From: Oreocharis arfaki
Lineage: Eukaryota > Chordata > Aves > Passeriformes > Paramythiidae
NCBI GenBank assembly: GCA_013398015.1
Contig: VZRR01012417.1
Coordinates: 186,001-250,000 of the forward strand
DNA: 64,000 nucleotides
Direction of reading: 5' to 3'
Shown: one piece after another, positions 11,221 to 26,226 of the stretch
Numbering within the stretch: position 1 is the stretch's first letter
Layout of the letters: each line of letters starts with the position of its first letter
Notes under the pieces: model-generated
What the model was told of the DNA's origin: nothing
The model's input: only the letters and a program-made list of their open reading frames with translations
The model's database searches: none
Position numbers and translations under genes: made by a program

Positions 11221-14200
11221 AGTAAAAGAAAGCCACCAAAATCATTTTAGCACTCTTAGTTAGCAGATTTGCACGGGGAGGGTTGAGTACCCTGTCCTGT
11301 CTCTCTTATCTGGTAAATTAGCACTAATTAGTTTGTCAAGAAGTCTGAAAGGAAATTCCTAAATGCACCTAGGAGCAAGCCTATTGTTTTGATCCTATGA
11401 CCAGCAGGAATAACTTGAAGATAAAACATGATATAATATTGCAGCGGGAGAAATGAGTAAGAGGAAATAGGAGGGGCTGCATAGTCAGGAAAATGATCAG
11501 TTTATAACATGACTTGTTACAGCAGATGTAATACTGTGTTCTCTTCTTTGTTCCTCAGACCTTTCCCTGGAAGGTAAGCAAGCATTTATTATAATGTGGG
11601 CAATAAAAGTTTTTTCGGTGGGTTTTAAATTTTTTTTTATTTAGTGAACCCTTAGACTTAACAGCTATAAAATACTTATTTCAAACTTCAGTTATTCAGA
11701 AAGTATGAACAGGGCTTCAGCCTGTTATGGCTCTGGTGTAAATCCTACAACAGATGATTAATTTCTCTTCTGCGTGGGAACTAGTGATTCCCGATTGCCC
11801 CAATTTCTAACTGTTGTTTGTTTTGTGATAGAAGACCTATAATCCAGCAGTGTGCCAGCTTGGAACTGAGTATATGTGAAGCTAAAGAATCTATCTAAAG
11901 AATAGATTTTGGGAGGGACTGCTTTGGACACTTCGTTGTTCAATGCTATGGTCCATTACCACCAGAGAAGTGCAAGGAGTTTGGGATCTCAGAATATTAA
12001 GGCATTGGTGTTTCTTTAAGGGCACTGAGGACATTTTCAAGCATCTTTTATGAATTCTGACATTTTGGCTGATTTACTTTTTCTCCCTGTTCTTATTTGT
12101 TTCTTTTTTTTTAACCATACTTTTTCTCTGGCTTTGTTTTGTATGTCAAGTGTTACGGAGTTTCCTTTTTCTCCTTATATAAGAGAGCTCCAACAGAGAA
12201 ATTGGCAATCATTTTTTGTTTACCCCTTCTTTTTCTTCAGGATATCTCTTAATGGTTTGTAAACTTCTTGGAAGTAACACACTTTAGAAAGAGAAAAATG
12301 AGCAAACAAGGTTAAATGGAACTCATAATATGCGTATTAATTCTTATTTAAGATTTAGCTCTTAAAAGAAACCCCAAACCCAAATAACTGTTTTACAAAT
12401 TTCTTTTCTGAATACCTTTTCACAAAAGATACCAAGAAGTTGTTGTGGCGGCCAAAAGAAATTGTGCTACCTGACTTTACTGCCTGTCTAGCAAAAACTT
12501 CATGAAGTGCCTGCTAAAACTGACCTAAAAAAGCACATTTCAGAACAAATGGTTTAAGTAACATTTTGGAGAACAGATTTTAATAGAAGTTGGAAACTGG
12601 GATATTTACAGATGTAAATGTCTATCAGTTATGAGAAACAGAATATGGCCCTGAAACTGAGGAATAATTCCTTGAGTGAAGTCCAAGTCATGAAGATGTG
12701 AATTATTGATTTTAAAGGGGTTGGTTGCTTGCTTTTTGTGTATTGAGGGTTATCTTTGCTCTTTTGGGAAATAATTGCAGAGGACAACAAAGTGAATGTA
12801 GATTCAGCATAGTTTGCCGCTTACACTCTGGTACAGCAAACCCAGACTTGAGTCATAAGGGTTAAACAGGTTGTTACTTGTTTCTTTTTGTGTGAAGATC
12901 CCTCTTACCCTGCCTGAAGTAAAAAAGGTGGAGAAGGAGAAAGGAATACAGTGACTGGGGGGTGGGTGGCTGTGCTTTGAGGAAGGGGGAGTAGGATTTG
13001 GAAGGATCTATTTCATTACAAGACACGATGTTTGGTCCAAAATGGCCAGTATCTTGTCTTGGAAGTCTATATTGACCTCTGGGCTTCTTGTTTTTTAATT
13101 AAAAACAGAACAAAAAGGGCCAAATCACTGTTACAGTAGGATAACCTGGCTTAGTATAGGCAGTATAATACAATATCTCAGCTGTGGAGGTAAAAGAGTC
13201 TGAAATCCTTGACGGAGTCTGGAATCTTTGACACCTCAAATATATCTCTGAATTACTGTCTCCTGGATCTTGCATGCTGCAGTTTAGGGACTGTGTCAAA
13301 ATGTCAGCAGCTGCTTCCACATTTGTAGTGTTGACAATATGACCTTCAGGTTAAGAGATCTCTGCTGACGTGAGCTGTGCCCAGTATATGTTTGTTTTAT
13401 GCTATTTAGAGCTTTTGTAGTTGCATACCTTCCAAACGACCATAAAGCAAATGAGAACATGAAACGACTGTCTTTTGCACTTGCAGGTGCTCTTCTGATA
13501 CTTAAGCACTGATGCTTCCACTTTTTCATTGTGCCCTGGGGCGTAATACTTTGTAGTAAAGCACATGTGCAGCTTAAATGAGAAGAAGGTAGGAAAGGAG
13601 CAAATGTATTTCTTGGTAACACAGTCTTTGTACTAGTTAACATTTGTACCTGGAAGGGTGGGTTTGCAAATGGGGGAGTTTGCTGGGGAAGTGTTGTAAA
13701 CAGGAGGGGGGATTTAGTCTTTTGACCTGTCTCAGCCCAGTGCTGGTAAGTGCAGATGAGCATAATGATGCTGTCTTGGGTCTTTTGACCAGGTTTTGCT
13801 TCTTGTATGCAGGCTATGTTCAGCTCAGTACAAAGTTGCAGTAACGTGAGTGTGCTGTCCACTTCTGTTAACCCTTTTTTTGGATACTTAATCAAGATGG
13901 GCATATCAGCTGGCACAAGATTCACACATAGTGGTATAGGTAATTACTGCATGGTGTGTGCTTCAAGGGCTTGTTACTCTTTGAGCTAAGTTTAGCTAAG
14001 TCACTTTCATTGGAGCCTATCACCTCTTTATATAAAATGATAGCTAGTGTGAATCAATTCTGAATATTAAGGCTATGTAAAGTAGGGGACTTCTCATTAA
14101 CCAAGTTTAGTTGTAGCTTGGAAGGTCTCTAGTCTACTTTGTAACTGCACTGCAATCTGATGTTATTTTTGAGTTTTGTGATGAGTTTCTATGTTAGAAC

Positions 14201-17200
14201 AGCTCCCCTTTCCACCCCCAATCTTGCAGGACTTGCACACATGGAGTGTGTGCAGCATTACTGTCAGAGACATATTTCCAGAGAGATGGGAATCAGGCCA
14301 AGCAGGAATTATTACAGGTTGTGGTAACCATGTCTATCAATGACTGCACTTTGCAGTTGTACAGTGTTTGCATTGTGTCAGTCTTTATCCTATGACAGAC
14401 TTATTTGTCTTAAACCCCAGCCTGCAGCTTCCTGAATAGAAAAATACAGGTTCTGTCAGGACAGCTGCTTAATAAAGGCACATGTTGAAATACTCAGGAA
14501 GAGAAAACTGTTTCCTGGGAAAATTACAAATTGCTGAGAGGAAGGACATAGCATGCAGATGGTCTAGAAAGCCTTCAGGTTAAGATTCTTGGCCTTTTCC
14601 TGCTCAGTAGCCTGATCTTGTGAGTAGAGCAAGGCTGAGCACCTGGAAGTTTTATGCAGATATCATTGTATTGGCTGAAATAGTGCAGATAGCCAGGGTC
14701 AATCTCTTTGAAGTGTGGGAGTACTAACCCACTTGTAAGGACTCCTTGTCTCTACCTGCTTTCTGTCACAAGGGACTTGTAGCTACAGCATGTTGCACCA
14801 GAAATAAAGGGGAAAAAAAATTGGGCCTGTAGCAAGTGAGGAAACAAATTCTGGAGACAGCAGTAGTTATGTGCCTGCTCTAAGCCAGCAGTTAACATGC
14901 TGGCTTACACAGGAGAACTTTATTAGTTCTGCAAATTGTTTGTGCCTCTGAGAGATCGTGGTTTTTTTGTGAACAGTGGCCCTTTCTGCCAAGTTGAAGG
15001 ACATCATATGTCTTATATGTGGCTACTGTATCTGTTACACAAGTGACAGCACAGCAACAGTAGACTTCTTTAATGTGTCTGATGTCAAATTTATTTTTAT
15101 AAAGCAGTGTAATTCATTACTGGTGCCAGCCCAGATATTTGCTATGGCCACAGTCAACACTTGTGACACAGCTGTTGCTGCCATTGCGCAGTGAGCTCCC
15201 CAGCTGGAGTATAAGGTAAAATTCAAGCATGTTTTTCTTATTTTCAGTCAGAAATCTACACAGGACCACAAATACAGCTTTCTGTTGGTACTTGTGTTGT
15301 ATAGTTGTTGGAATTAAGAATTTATGGTCAAACTGATGTTGTTTGAGGCTGTATCTTTTCTTTCTATAGATACCTTTCTGCTGCAGGTTTTTGTTTCTCC
15401 ATTGATGTAGTTTTTGCTGACGTTTAGACTTTGTTTGAAAAGGTGGGACAATTCTCCTAGTTCCTTAAAATATACTTTTTTTATAGTCAAGTCAGAAATA
15501 AGAGCATATGTGTGGTTTAATGGCTCGATTATGGTCTTGATTTAAAAATGCTACCTAAAATGTGCCTTGATCTTATAGCTCTGAGAGGAGTTACAGATCA
15601 GATAGAGGGTAGTAGGAGGAGTACGGCGTATAACTGATACATGACTCCAAGTATGTTTGTCACAGCCAAATTGATTACTGTAACTGGGCAAGTCTAGTGT
15701 TTTTTTTTCTCAGACTTTGGTGCTTTTATATAAAACTAATCAGTAACTTGTTCTGTACTTTCTCTTTCCCGTTGTTGTTCACTGATGTGGTACAAATTAA
15801 GAAGGATTATCTGCTAAATGTCTCTTAAGAGAGCCAATATTATTGGACAGTGTGGGAATTTACGAAGTGTTGCCTTTCTCTGCTCTTGGGATTTTTCTCC
15901 CCTTTCTCCCTCATGAGAAACAGGAAAGAAAACATTTTTCTGATGAGGGTATTAGTGTCACATTGGCATTTTAGAGTAGTCGGATTAAATAGGTTGTTCT
16001 TGGAATTTGGAGTTCAATATTCAGTCTGTTGTTACTGTGGATACAGCAATTTGCTAAAGTAGCCACCTCTTCATGCTTTGCTGGTGGCTAAACGTGCCTT
16101 CCATGGGTCCACCTGCACACCTTATGTTAGACTGAACTCATGCCCACTGGCTGCTGGAACCTACCTACTTTTTTTGTTTTAGAGATGAAAGGTTAGAGGG
16201 GGCAGAGTGTGGACTGAAGGGAATGAAAGTCTCAGAAACCTCACCCCCACCCAAATACTGCTTTTTTTGGTCTCACCTTCACAGAGTTGCGTTCTTTTGG
16301 GCATGGAAAATCATAGACATTCTCTAAAACATCTGGGTTATAAATACCTGTTAGAGCCCAGTGCTGACTCTCTCTGAGCTTAAACATAGTTTCATATCCT
16401 GAGTTCCGTGCTCTTCTGCCTCCTTTTTTTTCATCTGTAAACCAGCTCATTTGAACACATTTGAAAGCAAGCTGGTAAAAACATTAATTTGTTAGTAAAC
16501 CAAATGGACAGGAATTAAGATAGTCCATGCGTTTAGTGGGAGAAAGAATACCCAAACACCACCTCTGTAGTACAGTTAAATGCAGTTAAGCATTTTAGGT
16601 TTCTAACCCTGGATCCCTGAGATTTGCAGTTATTTTGTTGAGGAGCTTCATTTTATGGAATACTGCTAAACTGGAGTTTAATGAAAGGAGCATGGGGAAA
16701 TCCTATGGAGACAGTGACTGTTGAACTGCTCGAAATGTAAGGATTTCAACTTTCTTTCTGTGCTGGTTCTTTAGTGAAATGCAAATTGAGTTCAGAATGA
16801 ATGAATGTGTCCAACCCTTGAGGGTTTCTGTGCTTTGCCTGGATTGGGGGCCAGAGTCAGGAGTGGCTACATGAGTCTGTGCTGAGATCATTAGGCTGAG
16901 GACACCAGCTGTGCTATTATTAGGGGTTTTAAAGTCTATGGCAGATGTTCTTAGGCTCTCTTCCAGCCCCCACATATGGTGCAGTGGAATACATGGAAAA
17001 AGAAATTCTGACAAATTGTTTTCCTATTCAACAAACAGATTTTTAAACTTTTTTTCCCCTGTGTAGCTGGACAAGATATTTATGTTAACTTCAATGTATT
17101 AAAAACCAGTTTGAAGTATTTGAAACAAGAACAAAAACTGTATTCATATGAAAGTAAATAGAAGTACTTTCCTTGAAAAAGAGGACTTGAGGGGCTAGCC

Positions 17201-17305
17201 AGAACTCAAGTTTGGAAGTGCATGTGATTTGCTATTTAAGTATTTGTTTTCTGTTTTCTTTACCACCACTATTTAGACATGGCCTTTGTTGGATTACATT
17301 TTGTG

Positions 17306-17317
17306 TATATATATATA
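17306..17317. repeat. (TA)6 microsatellite
   Basis: Six TA units follow TTGTG. It is short and probably not very polymorphic. Confidence 0.8.
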
Positions 17318-20300
17318 GTGCAAAGCTGTACCTGCAGAGATTTTGAGTGCTGGTGATGAGACACAAGAGAAGATGTAATATACATGGAGCAAAGAGGTAT
17401 TAATAATGAAATTAAAGTCTCTGAACAGATGTACTGTTTATTATGTTATGGTGATACAGCACATAGCATGAAGAAAAGCATAGTTTTTTCTTTGTTTTTG
17501 TTGTCCTAAGAGTATATATGTGTCTTGTTTTGAATGTGTAATTTGTTTTCTCTCTGGAAGTTACTTAACCAGTTTACATACCCTCAAAGTATAAATCACA
17601 AGCTGCTCTGTGGAGTTCTGCTTTGCTCTGTGTTGTACAAAATGCAAAAGGGGGGTATCTGCCAGGAAGATGCAAGTCTGACTAAATGGCAGACCAAAAG
17701 TACATAAGGAGCTGAAGAATGCAAACTATTTATAATAGGTAACAATGTCTCTACATCTCATGTGTTATGGGTTTTTTAGCCATGGTAGTGTGTTGTTGCT
17801 AAGCAGAACAACAAACGTTTAAACAATTCCCTGTACATCATCCTTTCCTTTCTGTCATCAAAGTATGTGGTGTTTTTTGAATTAAACCAGCTGAGATGGT
17901 GCATGAGTTGCCCTGTGTTGAGCACAAAGACAAGAAAATGCACTTGAGAAGTTTATTATTTATTGCTTTTTGTGTCCATTTCTCAGCTTCCGAACTCTGA
18001 GGCAGCTCTCTCATACAGAGCTTTTTAGTATGATTAGAGAGAAAAGGACCCAAATTAAGCACTCTAACACGCAGTTCTTATTGAGGCTCTCATGCCTTTT
18101 GCATGCATTTTCTCTGTGCATGTTCTTTCTGGATGTTACAAGAACAGACCATACCTTTGGTCAGAAAACTGAGTACTCATTCTCTGCATTGTTTTATCTG
18201 GCACCAAGGAAACCATGTTGGTGACCTAAAGGTTTTTGGTTTTTTCCTTCTTAAGTCAGTGAACTGGGATTTTAATCAAATGCTCTGATGCACTTGTAGG
18301 TGCATATTGCTGATACAGGATACATCTCTAGATCTTGTCTGAATGTAATTTTTCCTTTTGATTTCCCTATACCCAAACTGTTAATCTTTCTGCCTTCTGG
18401 TAAGGGTGCTATTTTAAACCATTAGAGAGCCAGGTGGTTCTTGAGGCTGTTTCCACAATATGGTCTAAAAGAGCTAAGGGCATCCATGTACTGCACTGTG
18501 GGGAATGATGAGATGTGACCCCAGAGGTCTGTGGTGGTTGATGTGGATGAGGGCTGTGCTACAGCTTGTACCTGGTCACTTGAGAGTACTGCTCTGTGGC
18601 TGCACCCCGGGTAAGCAGGACTGTGTGCTGAAACTTGTGTGTTGGTAACTCAAGTTGGTAGCAGTGAGTAATCAATTGCTATTTGAGTAAGATTGTGACA
18701 GTCCACACAGTCACACAGCTCCTATGAAAAGAACAGTTTCTCCTGTGTTCCTGAGATTACAGTGTGGGACCCAGAGAAAATTTAAGAGGATTAGTCATGG
18801 CAGGTTGCATTAAGCCTGACTGCTTAATCAGAATTTTTTTTTCCTGAAGATTATTTTGTTGGGAAAATTGGGATCTTGATGAGCTCCAGAGGCTTGCTTT
18901 GAAGCCTGGAGCAAGTAAAGTCCTAATGTGCTAACATGACTGGTTAGAACTTGTTTTTCTCAGGTTAGAGGTGAACTGTCACATCTGCATGATGGGAGGA
19001 GACTGGGCTAAATGTGCTTGTGGTATTAAGCTTGCCTTCATAGGTGGCAGTCCTTGTTTAACTAGAATTGAGTATTTATATAGCTTCTTACAGTATCAAC
19101 TACTTTCTAACTGAAAAATAATTGCTTGGATTAAAGTGGTTGAGTCTTGCACAGCCTTGTACTGAGAGTATTAAAGCTGGGTCAGCTCCCCCCTCTTTGC
19201 CCAGTTCTGAACTTTAGTAACCTGTTCAGTTCTCTGTGCACGAGGTGGGAGGACATGAGAAGGAAGGTTTGTTATAAACATGTTCCAGAAATGCATTTTC
19301 TCCACTAAGGAATGTGCTTAGAGGAAGCAGTTGTGCGTGTTAAATCTTAGCTTCCAGGGTGCCCTGCAACTCCAGCGATGCCATCAGTGATGTTGGTTCA
19401 CATACCTCCTTTGGTAGAAAAGGCTTCCATGCAGTGGGTTTGAGCTGAACAGTTGACAGTTATATTTTAATTTCTCTGTAACTCTAGAATGCTTTAGACA
19501 TGTAGTTTCTCATGTGGGTGTGTATCTTTGTGGGGAGATGGAGCAAAACTCGTCCTCTCACTGAACATATGTTCTAAGTCTCCTCTGTGAGAATGTACGA
19601 GAGCCTTCTAGTCAGTTTCACTCCTTCTTCAGCCTTAATCAGTATGTTGTATATAGTGTGGGAACTACCATGTTAGGGGTATGCGTGCGTTTGTGTTATG
19701 AAGGTTCATTTTGCTAATTGGCAGATAGATTAATGCGTACTCCTTGGGTGTATTGAAAATGGACTGTGGATTTGTTTACTTTGTAATTTATTTTTTAGAT
19801 AGCCCTCCCTTCCCCAAGCTTGACATTTCTTTTTATTGCTGTTGTACAGTACTGAGCATGTTTCAGCTGCAAGTCAGCAGTAGGAAGAGAAATTTGTGTT
19901 CTGAAATGAGTGAAGCTCTGAAGAAGCAGATCTCCCACTCTCTCTCCCTTGTCCTAATTTAAAATTAGATCTGCTGGCCAAACAGGAAGGGGCTTCCATT
20001 TCTTGCTCATTTTCCAACTGTCAAGCAGAGCATGTAGTCATGCTGAACAAAGCAGGCAGCATTCCTGGATCCTTTTAATGATGTATTCAGAACTCCAGTG
20101 CCTCCCGATTTAATGAGTACAGTGAATGTATTCACAACTAACAAGAGCGTGCTCATTAAACAGCAGTAAGTTAACTGTCCTATTCTCTTGTAGCAATCCA
20201 GTTCATAATTAAATGGTGCCATATCTGAATACAACACTGGGCTGTCAAATGGAGAGGTTAGATGTTCTGTGGATACATGTGTTTAGATGGGGTTGTTGGA

Positions 20301-23300
20301 GTATAAGTAATTTAGCTTAGCTTGTCTCACTGATAAGGATACTTTTCTTGGTGGAGACTTTGTGTTTACAATTCCCAACCAACCAGAAAGTTTAAACTTA
20401 AGCAGTCAAAATGTTAATTTAAATTGTCTTTTAGCTGGTAGCTTTCAGTTTTATATTCTAGTCCATTGCAGTACTACTGTTGTGTAAATCTGAAGTGACA
20501 CAGCTGTACTAAACTGGATTTACTAGACTGTAACTGAGAGTGGAATTGGACCTTTGGTTGACTTGACTGCTACATAAACTCAGTCTTAAAAATCCTGATG
20601 GTTAAGTGGTGACATGTGAGAAATGAAGAGATCAGGTTTAGTGTTTTGGGTTGGCAGATGCAAGCTGAACAAAGGTTAGGCTGCTTAGAGGCGTACAGGA
20701 GTTTGTTGGAATTGTCTTCAGTAATGTTAAGATAAAAGTAGGCAGCTGAGTTCTCATCTAAGTTATCTACTCCCTATAGCACACTTATCTTAATTTTTTG
20801 TAGAATTGTGGGTGAAAATGTAAGAATTGAATTCTTACATTTGCTTTTAATCTAATGTCTATTCTGAAATGTTTTGGTTTTAATAGTTACAGCCAGTATT
20901 AAATAATAGATTTGGAGGCAGAGGGAGTTTGAGCCTGAGGGAGGGGCAGCATATGCATGCTGTCTGCTTTTCTACTGGGAACCTCCTGACACTGTCTTGG
21001 GGTCTTTTAGCATAATCAGAATGACACCAAGCCAGTTCTGATATCAAACCAGCTGACAGTCTATTCAGTTTGTGCTGTCTGCCTTTCTTTAAACTGAATT
21101 CAGAAAAAGCCATACAGTGTTTCGTACCTGTTTGCCATCTGGAAAATGAGGCTCCCGCATGGATAGGGGCAGATGTACTGAATGTTTGATGCAGCCTTCT
21201 GCAGCTGCTGCCTGTTACCGCAGGCTGGCTGTACCTGGCTCTGATCTCTGCTCCTCGCCGGTGCCTGCAGGTGCCTGGCATGAGCTTCTGTGTAAGTCTA
21301 TCAAATGGATGCTGAACTCTCTAATAATTCCTCTTTTCCCGAAGAGCCATTTTCATTCAGATACCCCGTAAGCATCATTGCTTGTCTTCTACTCTGCCAT
21401 TTCACGCTAACACTGAATGGTAAGGTTCCTTTTAAATGTAAACTTCCTGCTTTGTTCACACTAGTATATGTTGTAAAACCTAGGCATGAATTGGTGTAAT
21501 TCAAAGGAAGAAAATTTGCACACTTCAGAGTAAGAAAGAACCTGTTCTTTTTGTCTTTGAATAAGAAGAATGACCCACAGTGGTTGATTCAAACTGGAAA
21601 CCAGTTGTTTACTTGGCACATCACATGGAGACATGCTTGCAGCTACTAGTGTCTTGTGTAGTGTGGGTGTATGGAGTGAGCACACTGTGTGTAGAGAAAG
21701 AGGACAGAGGCAGGGAGGAGAGCTCAGGATGTTTTTGCTTTGTTTTAATCCTCAGTACAACTTTCCCTGCTAGTTGTCTGGAACAGGTGAATTCAGCTGG
21801 TTGACTTTTTTGTGTAATTCATGGATGGAGGTGAGTTGGGTACTGCCATAGGCATACCATACAAAAATGAGGCAGGGAAGGATCTGTTGCTTTCTACTTC
21901 TGCCCCCAGGGTTTTTTTCTGTGTATATTGTGCAGGTTGGTAAAAGGCCTGTGTGTTTTTCTTCAGTTGTGTGTTTGGTGGGGGCTGTGAATGGTGGTTG
22001 TTTTGGTTTTTGGTTTTGGGGTGTAGGACTGCCAGGACAGAAAAGGAGTATTTGGGGAACAAATTGCTTTTGTTTTAGTCTGATTTCTGGGGTTGAATTG
22101 CTTTTAACTTACTTTGATACTAGACCACAAATGTGCATTAGATGAGGAACAAAGTGGAAACAGTTCCTGTGTTACTCAAGTCTATTTTTACAAGATCTTA
22201 AATATCTCTGAATTAGTTCAGGACTTTGTCTGGTTTTGGCTTAAATGTTTTTATATAAATTCTGAACTTTGTATTTGGCTATACAACTTTCTTATAGTAG
22301 CCGTATAAATCATTTTATACTTTTAATATTAAGGTAGTCTACTACTCTGCCCACTTGCTCAGGGAATAATCTGCTCTTTACAGACTATTCCTGGATATCT
22401 GAAAAGCTGAGACATATTCCAAATATTGTAGTTCTGAGTAGTAATTTATCCTGCCTACATACAGTGTTTTCAGAGAAGCTGCAGGGGGAGGATTTCGGAC
22501 TGAACACATACTTGCTTGTGTGGGTATGAAAGGGCAGTGTAGGGGATATCCTTCTCCAGAAAAATGATCCACAGTTTTCTCTGGTTAATTAAACTTTCTT
22601 GGTTCGTTATTTCGGTTTGGATCTTAACACTCACTGGGCCCAATACCAGTTACTACAAAGGACAAACTTTTATTACCTTGCATTAGTAGAACAACACTAG
22701 TTATTAGCACAGGCAAGTGATTCCTTCCTCCAGTCTCTCTAGATTATTTTTAAAGACAATGACCTCTTCATTCCTTACCACCAAGCTAAGGTGGTAGTGA
22801 AAGTTATATTACAAACTAATAAAATAAAATAATTGAGAAACATTGAATTTAAATACATTGTAGGTAAAGGTAATCAAGAAATTTTGTGCTTTGCATGTAG
22901 GCTAATTATAAAGGTGGGGTTTTTTTTGGGTTGGGGTGTTTTTTCCCATAGCAAATGGACTATCAAAGAATAGATGTGCCAGACACTAGACTTAAATTAC
23001 TTGAAATAGCTTTGCTGTACTATCACAAAGCAGAGAGTCTTGAGGATGTGCAGCGTGAGTAGATGGATGGTATGGGTCATGCCGCGCTGGATTGTTGCTG
23101 CTACATTGACACAATGTTTGATGGGTAGGCAGGAGACACTTGGTTAATGTCTTGAGGCTTTGGAGGTTGTATTGTGTCAGCAAGGTGGCCTCATAAAAAT
23201 CTGTGTGTAAATAGCCTATATCTGTCTATATCTATACAAGATTTAGTTGCCAGTCAACTAGAGTTAAATCTTCATTTATCTCTTATCTTAGTAGTGGCAC

Positions 23301-24003
23301 AATCTGCCGGAAGATAAATAACCTTACTGCCAGTTCATTCTTGATTATAGTGTCAGCAAATGTTCCTGCTGCTGAAGATACGTGGGCAAGACAGATGGGA
23401 ATTACATGGACTCATTGGGAGACTTAAAAGGAAAGTGTTAGTTGAAAGATTCTTACTTCTCAGAAAAACTGTTTTGTAACTTAACTTAAAAAGTAACGAA
23501 AACAAAAAATAGATTTCCACAAGATACTTTATTACCTGCTTTGATTTTGGGGAAACATCTGTTGAAATCCCAACTTGTACAGAAAGGGTATGAACAGGAA
23601 ATCTCTCTTAGTTCTGCATGTTGCTGAAAAGAAACACTTTTTTTTTTGCAATTCCAGCCTTTAAAAGAGTATTTTATTCCCTTCCCTGACCACCAAAAGT
23701 GCTGTATTTGCATATTGCTGCAGATGATTGTTCTGGGTTGTCTTTAACTGATTGCTGAAGCTTACTACTGTATTTCTTTCCTTCCTTTTTTTTCTTTCTT
23801 GCATTCTTTGGGAAGAAAAGATACTTCAGTTCTGTGTGAAAAATTTTTACTTGTTTTTACTTTAAATCTTGTTGCTTCACTGTGAGGCTCAAATTTAATT
23901 TCTTTTATTGCAGGTGTTTCAGTTTAGGCTTATGATGAAGTATAGAAATGCACATGGGAATAGAATTATATTTGCAAATGTAAATCACCTCATCAAATTC
24001 ACC

Positions 24004-24021
24004 ATTCACCATATGGTGAAT
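24004..24021. repeat. Perfect 18-nt palindrome
   Basis: ATTCACCATATGGTGAAT reads the same on both strands. It is preceded by a partial extra copy of one arm (TTCACC at 23998-24003). No function is inferred. Confidence 0.7.
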
Positions 24022-24234
24022 TTCAGTCTGCTGTAATCATAGCCTGATGGTTGGAGCAGTTCTGCACTTAAGTATGTTAAGAATCAGGACTGTCGTGAAG
24101 CAGGAAAACAGTGGTGTGAAAAGGCACTGGGAATACCTGCGGCTTCACTGATAAAGTAAATGACAGGTTTTGTATCCTAAAGGCTGGATGCTATCCAGTC
24201 GTACAGTTATGCTCAGTTTGTAACTGAAGAGAAA

Positions 24235-24280
24235 TCAGAGAATCAGAATGCTTTTGGTTGGAAGGCACTTCTAAAGGGAT
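24235..24280 (-). mobile_element. CR1 3'-end remnant, antisense
   Basis: About 45 bases, 'gaatcagaatgcttttggttggaaggcacttctaaaggg', match the antisense CR1 terminus, which typically reads agaatcatagaatggtttgggttggaagggacctttaaag. Only the extreme 3' end is left. Sequence on both sides is unrelated, as expected for a short 5'-truncated insertion that has decayed. Confidence 0.65.
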
Positions 24281-26226
24281 ATTTTTGATTAGAGTTGTCA
24301 GCAGCTGAAAGCTTGATTCAATGGGAAGCAGTGTAATTAACCATTGATGTAGGCGTGAGCCTTTTGATTAATTACAATTGAACTTTTAAAAATCTATTCT
24401 ATTGGACATGATCGGGGAGGTGACTTCTAATCAGCAAAATCAGATGAGAAATATTTAAAATTGTGTTATTTGTCCTTTTGTGTGAAGGAGCATCTGGATT
24501 GGAATACTTTTTTTACAAAGGGAGTTGCATTTCTTATCTACAAAGATTCAGAAGTTTATCCTTGGTGCGGGCTTGCCCCTGGAAAACAATGTTTGCACAT
24601 CCATTGTTATGACACTTTATTTTCAGTTGGATCAGTCTGAGAACTGAGTGCTGCTTGGAGAAGAGGTGGCTGCAATGGCAAACTTGTCCTTAATGTGAGG
24701 GAACAGGAAGCCGGCTGAGAAGAACTGTTGTGACTTGTCTTGGAGGAGAAGTTAAGATAAAGGTGATTGGTCACAGTTTTCTTAAGGAATGATGAAATAT
24801 TTCCAAATTCTTAACTCTCAGAAGTTTGTTGAGGTGGCAGGTCATACCCTACATAAAAATGCCATTTTGAGAAGGGCAGAGTTTGTGATTGGCTTTACTT
24901 TGAAGAGTAATTTCAGGAAAAAGGAGTTTAATTTGTTGGAGTACAAGTGTGATTGTCCGATGAACTTGTAGCTCTGTTCTCCCATGAGTGTTTCAAGACA
25001 TGCAGAAAAAAGCCTTAGTCTTTTGAGATGCATGCAGTTTTAACGTATGGCTTTATTTTGCTGTGTAGATAAATCTTACTGCTTTTGTGAAGACTCTGGA
25101 AACACTTTGCGGAGCTTTCATGATGTTTAAAGGGAAAAGATTTGCTAACATCTGTTCTGTCCAGAGGATTTTTGTGTATGGTTGTCTATACTGCTTTGTG
25201 CTCAAACTAAAAATTTTGGACATGGTTAAGAATGTAGTTATTGCAATATGCATTTAAAAGATCAAGGTTTTAATGCAGCAGACTGAAAAGAGGAGTAGCC
25301 TAACCCGTTTGATTCAGTTTGATAGTTTGTGTCGCTGCTCTGCCAAGAGGGGGTGAGGAAACTTGTGCGTGAGCCAAAGTTACAATTGCATTCAAATGAC
25401 CTTACAGCATCAAGAACTGTTCATGTTGGGGAAACACAAATAGAAGCGACACTTAAAGCAAGCCTGCTAGCCAAATGGTGAGATTCTGGTGGCAAAAAGG
25501 AGACCCAAGAAAGGAAGAATGCTATGCAGATGATCAGGAGCAAAAGGAGTTGAAAACCAGGTACAGCAGGGGCTGTTACAGAGCTGTAATCCCCTGATAG
25601 TGTTTGTCACTCTCAAAGCTGAGCTTTGACTCTAGTATGTATGTAGTGTGTGTGCAGAGGCATTGCTAGCCATGTTTTAAATTAACTCAGACAAAAGAAA
25701 GGAACATGGCAAACGCTGCTTTAGTACTTTTCATTTTCCCTTACTCAGCAGTTCAGTTGAATGCAGTTTTTTGGCTATTGCACTGCGTAACGCTGCACGG
25801 TGTCTTTCTCAAATACCGCTGAGCTGAGCTGCTGTTGTGTTCTCAGATGCAGCTTTAGGCTGGTGAGGCAGGGGTATAGACTTAAGCTTTGATGTTCAAA
25901 AGTAGGTTATTGACTGTACTGTGCTTCAGTGGGTCAAGGATCACTGTTTACTGTGGTTGCTTCCCTCCCTGCCTCCATGTCTAACATTAGTAAACTGGCA
26001 TGTTGTTTACTGCAAGACTTTTTTGAGAATAAACGAGGAGGAATCTGAGATAGCTAATATTTTAAGGTTACAGATGAAACTGCTTTGGGCATCAGGTCTC
26101 TTAAGTTGTGGTACTGTTGTTAAACATGTGCTGTGTTGGAAACAGGCAGATTAGTGCAAGAGGAATTACTTGCACAGTTTTGCAGGCTTTCGGCTGCAAA
26201 GAAATTGCACTTACTTGAGGTACTGA

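Larger units (their letters stand above)
9791..24234. other. Intronic stretch with scattered simple repeats
   Basis: Long AT-rich intronic DNA. It includes two tRNA T-arm-like motifs near 10427-10440 and 10535-10552, a T-rich tract at 11150-11220, a (TA)6 run at 17306-17317, a small GC-richer patch near 21150-21290, a G/T-rich block at 22914-22946 and a perfect 18-nt palindrome at 24004-24021. The longest gap-free open frame in the window (209 codons, minus strand, 13296-13925) is here, with no family resemblance. I see no exon supported by splice sites. Confidence 0.4.

Noticed and set aside
23910..23945. A VFQF string after an attgcag, considered as the mammalian TRAK1 alternative start exon
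   Set aside because: The match is four residues, there is no preceding Met-Ala-Leu, and flanking residues differ.
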